Source of the DNA: Limnochorda sp. LNt
Lineage (GTDB): Bacteria; Bacillota; Limnochordia; Limnochordales; Geochordaceae
Direction of reading: 5' to 3'
Length of the DNA stretch: 64,000 nucleotides
Assembly (NCBI RefSeq): GCF_035593265.1
Contig: NZ_CP141614.1
Span: forward strand, 744,001-808,000
Below the pieces are notes generated by a model. The model was not told the DNA's origin. It saw only the letters and a program-made list of their open reading frames with translations, and searched no databases. How positions within the stretch are numbered: position 1 is the stretch's first letter; every line of letters begins with the position of its first letter. Made by a program: the position numbers and the translations under genes. Below are positions 44,430 to 52,276 of this stretch, in pieces.

Positions 44430-45590
44430 TCAGGCCCGCAGGTGCTCCAGCCCCTCGCGCCAGGGGTAGCGGAGCAGCAGATAGGCGACGAAGGCGATCC
44501 CCGCTACCAGCAGCAGAGCGAACAAGAGCAGAGGGGCCAGCTGAAGGCTGACCCGCCACATCTCCGGCTGAAGGTAGGGAGCGAGCGCGTCCATCCGCAC
44601 CCCGTGCCGGGCCACGGCCAGCCCGGCGGCCATGACCGCCGTGCCCGCCACTGCGCCCGCCGCCCATCGAAGGGCACCGGGCCCGCCGGGCCGGGACCGG
44701 GCGGCTCGCTCCGCCAGGAGCCAGGCGCCGGCCATCACGACGCCACCGGCCACGGCGACGACCACTCCTGTCCGCACCAGCGGCACCGTCTCGACGACCG
44801 GCCCCAGGGCCACCCCGTACCAGGCCGAGGCCGCCGCCTGCAGGGCGACGGTGACGGCCAGGGCGCGGCCCACGGCCACCCGTACCCGGCCAGCGGGCTC
44901 GGGTGCGACGCGCGCCGCCACGTGCGCCACGGCCAGCACGTACGACAGGCCGACCAGCAGCAGGTGGAGCACCGCGTGCACGTAGCGGGGCCACATGGTC
45001 GGCTCGGACAGGTTGAGCGCCGTGCCCGACAGGTTGAAGAGCTCCCCGTACCGCTCCGGATGCGGGAAGAGGCTCATGTTGGTCACCAGCGCGAAAGCCG
45101 TCCAGACCAGGGCGCCCAGCGTCACCGCCAGGCCCCAGGCCGGGGCCCGGGGACCTCGGTTGCGGCGCAGGGCCCAGGCGTACAGGGCGTAGTAGCCCAC
45201 GATCAGCACGGGCACCACGCTGATCCAGCTCCAGGCCACGAAGGTCGATGCCGTGTAGAAGAACGGCCCGTACAGCACCTGCACGAAGAGCAGGGGAGCC
45301 ACCCCCGTCGTGATGGAGAAGGCCATGGCCACGGGCAGGGCCTGGGAGAGATGGGCGCCCAGCAGCCGGGCGGGCGCGGCCCTGAGCTCGTCGTGCGAGC
45401 GTCCCACCACGGCGCTGGCCAGGCCGATGGCCGTGCCCCCCAGGGTCACACCCACGAAGAGCGTGTGCAGCGTGTACGTCAGGACCAGCAGCGCCTGCAG
45501 CAGCCCGGGCGGCGCGGGGATCCCGATGGGATCGGGGCCGGGCAGCATGGCCGGCATCATCCTCCACATCTCCTCTCCCGGCAGGTTCAT
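44430..45590 (-). CDS. Membrane partner subunit of the bd-type oxidase (CydB-position)
   Basis: A 386-residue membrane protein with about nine or ten helices, in the position of subunit II of a bd-type oxidase. Visible features are GLLQALLVLTYTLHTLFVG with a conserved His, a VTLGGTAIGLA turn, STFVAWSWISVVPVLIVGYY, NLSEPTMWPRYVHAVLHLLL (more His) and a C-terminal LLLFALLLVAGIAFVAYLL. It lacks recognisable classical CydB motifs, so it may be the special partner of the cytochrome-c-bearing subunit. ATG 45590 overlaps the stop of that gene (ATGA), showing coupled translation. Function in quinol or cytochrome c oxidation is inferred. Confidence 0.75.
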   Translation of the reverse strand: MNLPGEEMWRMMPAMLPGPDPIGIPAPPGLLQALLVLTYTLHTLFVGVTLGGTAIGLASAVVGRSHDELRAAPARLLGAHLSQALPVAMAFSITTGVAPLLFVQVLYGPFFYTASTFVAWSWISVVPVLIVGYYALYAWALRRNRGPRAPAWGLAVTLGALVWTAFALVTNMSLFPHPERYGELFNLSGTALNLSEPTMWPRYVHAVLHLLLVGLSYVLAVAHVAARVAPEPAGRVRVAVGRALAVTVALQAAASAWYGVALGPVVETVPLVRTGVVVAVAGGVVMAGAWLLAERAARSRPGGPGALRWAAGAVAGTAVMAAGLAVARHGVRMDALAPYLQPEMWRVSLQLAPLLLFALLLVAGIAFVAYLLLRYPWREGLEHLRA

Positions 45591-46951
45591 GAGATGGGCT
45601 CGCCGGGCAGCGGCGGTCGGCCCGCGGCCGACGGCGCCTCGGGCGGGTGGAGGGAGGCCAGCCACCGGGCCAGGGCGCGCCGCTCCTCGGGAGAGCCCAT
45701 GAAGGGCGGCATGTAGGGCTTGAGCGTGTCGAGGTGGGCGAGCTGGAAGTCGAGGTAGGCCTCGCTCCAGCCCTTGACCAGGGGCTGCACGTCGTTGTAG
45801 CCGCCCAGCGAGTGGCAGATGGAGCACTGCAAGCGGAAGAGCTCCTGGCCGGCGGCAAGGTCCGCCGCCTGCGCGTGGGCCTGCTCGCCCGACACCGAGA
45901 CGGACGCCGTCCGGGCCGGGTCGGCGAAGCGGGCGGAGGCCAGCACCCCTCGGGCGGCGAGTCCGGGTTGCTGCCAGACGTAGACGCCGTTGGAGTAGAG
46001 GTAGCCGTAGATGGTGTAGGGCTTGCGGATGCCCTCCCGCACCCACTCGGTGCCGCCCGTCGCGATGAGCCCCGCTGCCAGCAGCACGGCCGCCAGGGCG
46101 CCTGTGGCCGTCCGAGGGGACCGCAACGGCCCCAGCACACCGACGGCGAAGACGATGGCGGAGATGACCACGCTGCCGGCGAACATGAGGGAGACCGGCG
46201 CCGCTCCGCCCAGCACCAGCATCCGGGCCCCGACCGGCACCACCTGCAGGTACCAGATGGTCGTCAGCGGCAGCAGCAGCGCGCCGGGCACCAGCCACCA
46301 CGAGGCGAACCGCACCACCCGGTCTCGGTCCGGCTGGGAGGCGATGCGGGTGGCCGTCGCCAGCCCCCACAAGCCGGCCAGGGCGGCGGCCGCGGCGCTC
46401 CGGCCCACCAGGCTCGGCCAGTAGCTGGGGTTGAAGAAGCCGTGCCAGAAGTCGCCCGTCTCGAGCCAGCGCCCCGGGGTCAACATGAAGCTGATGATGC
46501 CGTTGATGATGACCAGCGACATGAAGGCGCTGACGGCGTACGCCCAGCCGTAAAGCATGTGGGTCCGGGCGTCCACCCGGTGCCACGAGGCGACGTAGAG
46601 CAGCACCGCCGCGATCTCCGCGATGAAGAAGACCCACTCGATGGCCCACGCCCAGACGAAGGTGCGGATGAGCACGGATGTGGTGGGCGGACTGACCAGG
46701 CCGATGGTGAACCAGATGCCCACCCCCGTCAGGGCGCCGAAGACGGCGGTGAGCAGCAGGAAGAACCGGGAGTGAGCCTCGACGTACGCCAGCACCTCTT
46801 GCCGGCCCTCGCGGCGAGCCCACCGCTCCGCCAGCACCAGGTAAAGCCCGCCGCCCACCGCGAACATGGCCACGAAGACGTGCAAGATGGCGACGATGCC
46901 GACGGTGAGCGAGCCTCCCAGGCGAGGGATGGCCCAAAAGGGGTAGTTCAC
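45587..46951 (-). CDS. bd-type oxidase subunit I (CydA-like) with C-terminal cytochrome c domain
   Basis: A 454-residue protein. The first about 340 residues form a CydA-like membrane core: FWAIPRLGGSLTVGIVAILH (haem-ligand His region), FAVGGGLYLVLAERW, TGVGIWFTIGLVSPP, VFFIAEIAAVLLY and EWVREGIRKPYTIYGY. The usual long Q-loop is short or missing. A cytochrome c domain follows: CSICH at residues 376-380 binds haem c and PYMPPFMG offers an axial Met. GTG 46951 has AAGGAGGGGG 8 bases upstream. Such c-domain members of the bd superfamily exist elsewhere. Electron entry from cytochrome c, or from quinol through haem c, is possible. CydD/CydC are not in the window. Confidence 0.85.
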   Translation of the reverse strand: MNYPFWAIPRLGGSLTVGIVAILHVFVAMFAVGGGLYLVLAERWARREGRQEVLAYVEAHSRFFLLLTAVFGALTGVGIWFTIGLVSPPTTSVLIRTFVWAWAIEWVFFIAEIAAVLLYVASWHRVDARTHMLYGWAYAVSAFMSLVIINGIISFMLTPGRWLETGDFWHGFFNPSYWPSLVGRSAAAAALAGLWGLATATRIASQPDRDRVVRFASWWLVPGALLLPLTTIWYLQVVPVGARMLVLGGAAPVSLMFAGSVVISAIVFAVGVLGPLRSPRTATGALAAVLLAAGLIATGGTEWVREGIRKPYTIYGYLYSNGVYVWQQPGLAARGVLASARFADPARTASVSVSGEQAHAQAADLAAGQELFRLQCSICHSLGGYNDVQPLVKGWSEAYLDFQLAHLDTLKPYMPPFMGSPEERRALARWLASLHPPEAPSAAGRPPLPGEPIS

Positions 46952-47117
46952 GGCGCACCCCCTCCTTGTTGCAAACGGGAACCTGTTAGTAAGGACAACC
47001 GCTTGCACCACTACCGTAGCCGGGGACGGGGTTGCCGGAGAGGGGAGGAAGTGCGGGACGGTAGTCTGTGAGAATTGTCTGAACCGGATCACGCGCTTCC
47101 GGCGAGGAAGGTAGGGT

Positions 47118-50100
47118 CTAGACCCAACGTTCGAGGGTCCGGGGGCCCTCGGCGAACCCGGCCGCCCGTATCCACGCCAGGCGCCCGCGGTCGTGGGGGA
47201 CGGGGATCCCCTGGACGGTGCGAACGATGAGCCGACGCCCGGGAAAGGCCATCCCCGCCACGCGCACCGCCGCCTCCAGAGCCTGGCCCAGCGCCTCGGG
47301 GCACGCGCCAGGGTCGTGCCACAGCCCGCCCGAGGCCGGACGCAAAAGCAGGATGGGCTGGGGGCCGACCCCGGCGACCAGGCCCGTGGGAGGCCCCGCC
47401 GGCCACCACGCAGGGGGATGCCCGGCCCAGCCGACCGTCACCGCGGGGTCCACGCTCGCGGTGGCCCACCCGCGGGCCGGCGGGCCGCCGGCGTCGTCCG
47501 CCCCCGAGCGCAAAGCCTCGGCGTCGGCTTCGCGGGCGAACTGCTCGCCATCGAGGCCCTCCACCGCGTAGACGCGCTGGATCCGACCTTGCGCCTCCAT
47601 GGTCTCCAGCGCCTGGGCGACGTGGGACCAGGGCACCGGGATCCCCTCGGCTGCCGCCACGCTCCGGCTGACGATCCCGTACCGCGCCAGCAGGGCCTCG
47701 GCCCAGGCCTCGGCCCGCTGGGCCGGGGCGCCAGGGTCGTGACCGGCGAGGTAGAAGCGCACCAGGCCGACGTCGGGCTTGGCCACGACGCGACGGGAGA
47801 GGGCACGGCGTGCCGCACGCCGCACCGCCCGGGCGGGGCGGCGGTACGCCCCCGGTGGCGAGCCGACGGCAACCGGCACGTCACGCCTGGGGGCCCGAGC
47901 GGCGGCTTCGAGCAGCTCCAAGGACTCGGCTCCCGCGAGGCCGGCGCGTACCAGCTCCAGGAGAGCTCGGGCGGCGGCTTCCAGGTCGAGCCCGGCCTGG
48001 CTGGCGACCTCCCACCCGAACCAGCTGCCTCCTCGCTGCAGGAGCGCCAGGACGGCGCGGGCCTCGGCGGAGAGCTGGGGCTCGGAGACGGCAGGGCCGG
48101 CCAGGTACGTGGCGGACGCCTGAGCCCGAGGGAAGAGGGTCACCCGGGGCTCCCGCTGGTCCTCCCCGGCGGTCGCCACGACGGCCCATCCGATCTGGCC
48201 CGAAGCGATGGCCCGGGCCAGATCGGGGCGCGGGTCTCGACCGAGGCGGGCCGCCAGCATGGCCACCCAGTCCGACCACCGGGCCCGCACGCCCGCCAGA
48301 GTGGAGAGTCGCCGGGTGAGGAGCTGCGTCCCCGTGTCGGTCTCGGGGCGCTCACGCGAACGCACCACGCCGTGACGTCGCAGGACGAACGCCTGGTAGC
48401 GGGAGATGGGGAGAGGGGCGGCCTCGGCGCGGGCCCGTTGGAGCGTGCGCCTGCGGGCCTCAAGCAAGCCCGCCACCGCCACGTAGACGGGCGCCTCGCC
48501 GGCCCGGAGGGTGGCCCGCAACACGAGACCTCGAGCCTCCAGCACCCCCAGGGCGCCTCGCGCCACCGGGAGCGGGACGTCGTAGCGCTCGGCCACCTCC
48601 TCCACGCGCCAGGGGCCCGGCCGCGATGGCAACCGGTGAGAGAGGAGGGCGGCGAGGGCATCCACCCGCTGCTGCAGCTCCTCCGACTCCAGGGCCTCGA
48701 GGGCAGGGGCCAGCAGGGCATGGACCCACAAGGCACCCCGGCGCAGCGCGCGTCCCTGCCGCACGAGCGCCTCCATCCAGGCCTGCCACGGAGCCTCCGA
48801 GCCGAGGGCCTCCTCCAGCTCGCGGTCGCGGATGTCGCCGGCGAAGCGCAGCCAGTCCTCCAGCCGCTCGATCCCGTCGGGGGGCCGAGCGCCCAGCCAC
48901 GCCGGGAACCGATGGCGCTCGGCCACCTCCTGCAGGGCCCGGGCGTCCACCAGGTGCTCCAGGGTCCCGGCGGCAGCCGCCTGCCGGAGCAGCTCCTCGG
49001 GCGCGCCCATCAGCAGCGTCGGGCGGGCCTGAGCCTTGGGCGCGTCGGGCCTGTAGAGGTAGGATTGCGTGAACGCGGCCAGCATGGCCGCCGCGAGAGG
49101 AGACGGGACGCGGCGCTCCACCACCCGCCCCTCGATCTCGCCCCGCTGCAGGCCCCGCACGAGCCGCGCCATGGTCGCCACGTCGAGGTCCTCCGTGGCC
49201 GCCTCGCGGATGGCCTCCTGCAGCAAGACGCCCGCGGCCCCTGTCCGCGTCGCCTGGTCCAGCAGATCGGCGGCCCTGAGGCGCTGCAGCCACAAGGGTT
49301 GGCGGCGCGCCCGGTGGCTGCGCGGGATGAGCAGGGCCCGGGTCGCCGCCTCCCGAAACCGCTGGGCCACCAGGTGGCTCGTGGGCAGCCACGCCTGCAC
49401 GAGCGCCGTGGGGTCCTGGCCTCCGAGGCGGCAGAGCTCGTCGGGGTCCACGTCCGCCTCCGCGGGGAGTCGCACCATCAACCCGTCATCGGCCGCGACC
49501 GTATCGGGGGTCAGCCCCCGGGCCCGGAGGTATCCTTCGATGGCCACGGCCCAGGCCCGGTGGACGGCCCGGCCCCAGGGGCTGTGCAGGACGATGCGCC
49601 GGTCGCCCAACTCGTCGGGAAAGGTCTCGACCACGACCCGGCGGTCCGTGGGGAGCGTGCCGCATGCTCTCCACTGGCGGACCAGCAGGCGGGCCAGAGC
49701 GTCGGCAGCCGGCTCATCCAGGCAGGCGTGCTCGCGCAGCCACCCCCGCAGCTCCGAGATCGCTCCATCGTCGGAGGGGCAGGCCTCCAGGCGCTCGCTC
49801 ATCCGCTCCAGCGTCTCCCCGACCCAGCGCCCGAGGTGAGTGGAGCGGCCCGGCGCGTCCCCCCGCCAAAACGGCAGCAGGGCGGGTCCCTCGTGAGGGG
49901 CGGGGCTGACCACGACCCGGTCGGGCTTGATGGCCTCGATGCGCCACGTGCCCATGCCGAGCCAGAAGACGTCGCCCCGGCGGCTCTCGTAGGTGAACTC
50001 CTCGTCCAGCTCGCCGAGTTTGACGTCGGTACCCTGCAGGTAGACGGGATACAGCCCCCGGTCCGGGATGGTGCCGGCGCCCGCGTAGAGCACCGTCAGG

Positions 50101-51539
50101 GCTCCCTCGGCGCTACGGATGCGCCCGCGCTGGCGATCCCAACGCACACGGGGCCGCCAACGCCCGTCGGGGAGCTCGCCGGCTGCCAGGGCCAGGACCT
50201 CTCGAAACATTTCCCGGGAAAGGTCCGAGAATGCGGCCGTCCGGCGGACCAGTCGGAGCAGGGCATCCTCGTCCCACTCCTGGACCGCGGCGGCCCCGAC
50301 CACGAACTGCACCAGCACATCGAGCCCGCCCGACAGCGGCCGGGTGGGCTCGATGTCGCCGGCGGCCATGGCACGGGCGGCGGCCGAGGCCTCCAGCAGG
50401 TCGGCGGGGTGCGTGGCCAGCAGGATGCCCCGACGGGTGCCCGTGACGGCATGGCCGGAGCGACCCAGCCGCTGCAGTCCCTGGGCCACCTGCTTGGGCG
50501 CCTGGACCTGGACGACCAGATCGACGGCTCCCACGTCGATGCCCAGCTCGAGGGTGGAGGTGGCCACCACGGCCTTGATCTCACCGGACTTGAGCGCTTC
50601 CTCCACGTAGAGGCGGGCGGGCCGCGCCATGCTGCCGTGGTGGGTGAGGACGAGGCGACGTCCGGCCAGATCGTTGACGAGGTGCGTGAGGCGCTCCGCC
50701 AGGCGGCGGTTGTTGACGAAGACCAGGGTGGTGCGGTGGGCCTCGATGAGCTCCAGGAGCCGCCGCGCTACCGACGGCCAGACCGACCCCTCCTCCTCCG
50801 GCAGTCCGAGGCCGGGCACGCTCACCTCGAGGGCCAGGGGCTTGCGGCCGCCTGCCTCGAGCACCCGCACCCCTTCTGCGCGGGCACCGCCGAGCCAGAG
50901 AGCGGCGGCCTCCGGCGGCTCGATGGTGGCCGACAGCCCCACGCGCTGGGCCCGGTCGCCCGCCAGGTGGTCCCTCAGCTCCAGGCTGAGCGCCAGGAGC
51001 ACGCCTCGCTTGCTCGGGGCCAGCGCGTGCACCTCGTCGACGATGACCCGGCGCGCCCGAAGCAGGGTGGGGCGCGTCGCCGGCGACAGGAGCAACAAGA
51101 AGAAGGACTCCGGGGTCGTGACCAGGACATGCGGGGGGCGGCGCGCCATGGCCCGGCGCTGCCGGGCAGGGGTGTCAGCGGTGCGCACCCCGACCTCGAT
51201 GCCGGGCCACGGCTGGCCCCGGTCACGGGCGAGGGCGGCCATCTCGGTCAGGGGCTGTTGCAGCGTGCGGTGGATGTCGTGGCTCAGGGCCCGCAGGGGC
51301 GAGACGTAGACGGTGTGGACGCGCGGGCAGTCCTCTCGCGGCGTGCGCAGCAGCTCGTCGAGCGTCACCAGGAAGGCCGCCAGCGTCTTGCCGGACCCGG
51401 TCGGGGCCGACAGCACCACGTCATGCCCCGACCGGATGGCAGGCCACCCGAGCCGCTGCACCGGGGTCGGCGGTCCCCACCGCCGCGTGAAACTCTCCGC
51501 GACGAGGGGGTCGAAGGCTGCCAGGGGATCGTCACGCAG
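47118..51539 (-). CDS. lhr: Lhr-type large SF2 helicase
   Basis: A giant helicase of about 1,470 residues. The motor shows FTRRWGPPTPVQRLGW (Q region), VVLSAPTGSGKTLAAFLVTL (Walker A), VIVDEVHALAPSKRG (DEVH), LVFVNNRRLAERL, and motif VI in QGLQRLGRSGHAV. The Lhr winged-helix/DEAD-associated region and a long C-terminal part follow. Lhr proteins act in DNA repair. No ATG, GTG or TTG lies upstream of the Q region in this frame within the sensible range; CTG 51539, 12 bases after GGGAGG and overlapping the CBS-ACT stop (CTGCGTGA), is the best start. The gene is fully open to 47118. Confidence 0.9.
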   Translation of the reverse strand: MRDDPLAAFDPLVAESFTRRWGPPTPVQRLGWPAIRSGHDVVLSAPTGSGKTLAAFLVTLDELLRTPREDCPRVHTVYVSPLRALSHDIHRTLQQPLTEMAALARDRGQPWPGIEVGVRTADTPARQRRAMARRPPHVLVTTPESFFLLLLSPATRPTLLRARRVIVDEVHALAPSKRGVLLALSLELRDHLAGDRAQRVGLSATIEPPEAAALWLGGARAEGVRVLEAGGRKPLALEVSVPGLGLPEEEGSVWPSVARRLLELIEAHRTTLVFVNNRRLAERLTHLVNDLAGRRLVLTHHGSMARPARLYVEEALKSGEIKAVVATSTLELGIDVGAVDLVVQVQAPKQVAQGLQRLGRSGHAVTGTRRGILLATHPADLLEASAAARAMAAGDIEPTRPLSGGLDVLVQFVVGAAAVQEWDEDALLRLVRRTAAFSDLSREMFREVLALAAGELPDGRWRPRVRWDRQRGRIRSAEGALTVLYAGAGTIPDRGLYPVYLQGTDVKLGELDEEFTYESRRGDVFWLGMGTWRIEAIKPDRVVVSPAPHEGPALLPFWRGDAPGRSTHLGRWVGETLERMSERLEACPSDDGAISELRGWLREHACLDEPAADALARLLVRQWRACGTLPTDRRVVVETFPDELGDRRIVLHSPWGRAVHRAWAVAIEGYLRARGLTPDTVAADDGLMVRLPAEADVDPDELCRLGGQDPTALVQAWLPTSHLVAQRFREAATRALLIPRSHRARRQPLWLQRLRAADLLDQATRTGAAGVLLQEAIREAATEDLDVATMARLVRGLQRGEIEGRVVERRVPSPLAAAMLAAFTQSYLYRPDAPKAQARPTLLMGAPEELLRQAAAAGTLEHLVDARALQEVAERHRFPAWLGARPPDGIERLEDWLRFAGDIRDRELEEALGSEAPWQAWMEALVRQGRALRRGALWVHALLAPALEALESEELQQRVDALAALLSHRLPSRPGPWRVEEVAERYDVPLPVARGALGVLEARGLVLRATLRAGEAPVYVAVAGLLEARRRTLQRARAEAAPLPISRYQAFVLRRHGVVRSRERPETDTGTQLLTRRLSTLAGVRARWSDWVAMLAARLGRDPRPDLARAIASGQIGWAVVATAGEDQREPRVTLFPRAQASATYLAGPAVSEPQLSAEARAVLALLQRGGSWFGWEVASQAGLDLEAAARALLELVRAGLAGAESLELLEAAARAPRRDVPVAVGSPPGAYRRPARAVRRAARRALSRRVVAKPDVGLVRFYLAGHDPGAPAQRAEAWAEALLARYGIVSRSVAAAEGIPVPWSHVAQALETMEAQGRIQRVYAVEGLDGEQFAREADAEALRSGADDAGGPPARGWATASVDPAVTVGWAGHPPAWWPAGPPTGLVAGVGPQPILLLRPASGGLWHDPGACPEALGQALEAAVRVAGMAFPGRRLIVRTVQGIPVPHDRGRLAWIRAAGFAEGPRTLERWV

Positions 51540-52185
51540 CGGACGAAGGCGCCTCCCAGTGGACCCGGCACTCCTCGACGGCGCGTTGCAGCTCCGCCGC
51601 GAGGCTGGCCACGTCGTCGCCCTGCACCCGGCAGACCAGGTGGGCCTGGCCCGGGGGAGCCGGCGTGGTGACGACGCTGTGGATGTTGAGGCCGTAGCTG
51701 GCGATGACCGAGGCGATCCGCGCCAGCACCCCTGGCCGGTCGGCGCAGTCGATCTCCAGGCGTGAGCCCGGCTTGCGCACACCCAACAGGTCGACGAAGG
51801 CGTCGAAGATGTCGGTCTCGGTGATGATGCCGACGAGCCGGCCCTCCTCGACGACGGGCAGTCCGCCGATCTTGTGCTCCCGCATCAAGAGGGCGGCCTG
51901 CTCGATGGGTGAGTCGGGCGTCACCGTGATGACCCGCCGGGTCATGGCCTCCTGGACCGTCAGCTTGTCGAGGAGGTACCGCAGCTCGTAGACGCTGAGC
52001 GTGGTGGCGGGCGATGCCGAGACCCTCATCAGGTCCAGCAGCGTCACGATGCCCACCACCTGCCCCTCCTGCAGCACCGGCAGCCGGCGAATCTTGCGCC
52101 CCTCCATGAGACGCAGCGCCTCGGCCACCGGGGTGCTGGGCTCCACCGTGATGGGATTGAGGGTCATCTTGTCACGCACACGCAT
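51532..52185 (-). CDS. CBS-pair and ACT-domain regulatory protein (AcuB-like)
   Basis: A 217-residue cytosolic sensor. Two CBS motifs (VRDKMTLNPITVEPSTPVAE with GIVTLLDLMRVS, and VQEAMTRRVITVTPDSPIEQ with GIITETDIFDAFVD) form an adenine-nucleotide-binding pair at residues about 1-138. An ACT domain follows (RLEIDCADRPGVLARIASVI, SYGLNIHSVV). This is the AcuB-like layout, usually thought to sense adenylates and an amino acid. ATG 52185 has GGGGGAGG 7 bases upstream. Its stop overlaps the Lhr start, so the helicase is translated from the same transcript. A functional connection to Lhr is not known. Confidence 0.92.
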   Translation of the reverse strand: MRVRDKMTLNPITVEPSTPVAEALRLMEGRKIRRLPVLQEGQVVGIVTLLDLMRVSASPATTLSVYELRYLLDKLTVQEAMTRRVITVTPDSPIEQAALLMREHKIGGLPVVEEGRLVGIITETDIFDAFVDLLGVRKPGSRLEIDCADRPGVLARIASVIASYGLNIHSVVTTPAPPGQAHLVCRVQGDDVASLAAELQRAVEECRVHWEAPSSAA

Positions 52186-52232
52186 GGCGTGGCCTCCCCC
52201 TCCGTCTCGGCGCGATGTCACCAGCCGGTGCC

Positions 52233-52272
52233 GGGGCCCGTGGGGCTCGCCGGGGGCGCCGTCGCGGGCCCC
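52233..52272 (-). terminator. Possible hairpin after the S9 peptidase gene
   Basis: GGGGCCCG at 52233-52240 pairs with CGGGCCCC at 52265-52272, an 8-pair stem with a 24-base loop, directly beyond the S9 peptidase stop (52277). No T tract is seen. It may separate the peptidase from the CBS-ACT/Lhr pair downstream. Confidence 0.35.
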
Positions 52273-52276
52273 TGAC

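Noticed and set aside
46952-47117. Possible Rex or FNR operator before the bd-type oxidase genes
   Set aside because: The region has patches such as TCTGTGAGAATTGTCTGA, but pairing is poor and neither the Rex nor the FNR consensus fits.
47193-51671. A 1,492-codon open frame on the plus strand opposite the Lhr helicase
   Set aside because: It is the antisense shadow of the GC-rich helicase gene: composition is rich in Gly, Arg, Pro and His, no domain is recognisable, and the minus-strand frame has clear helicase motifs.
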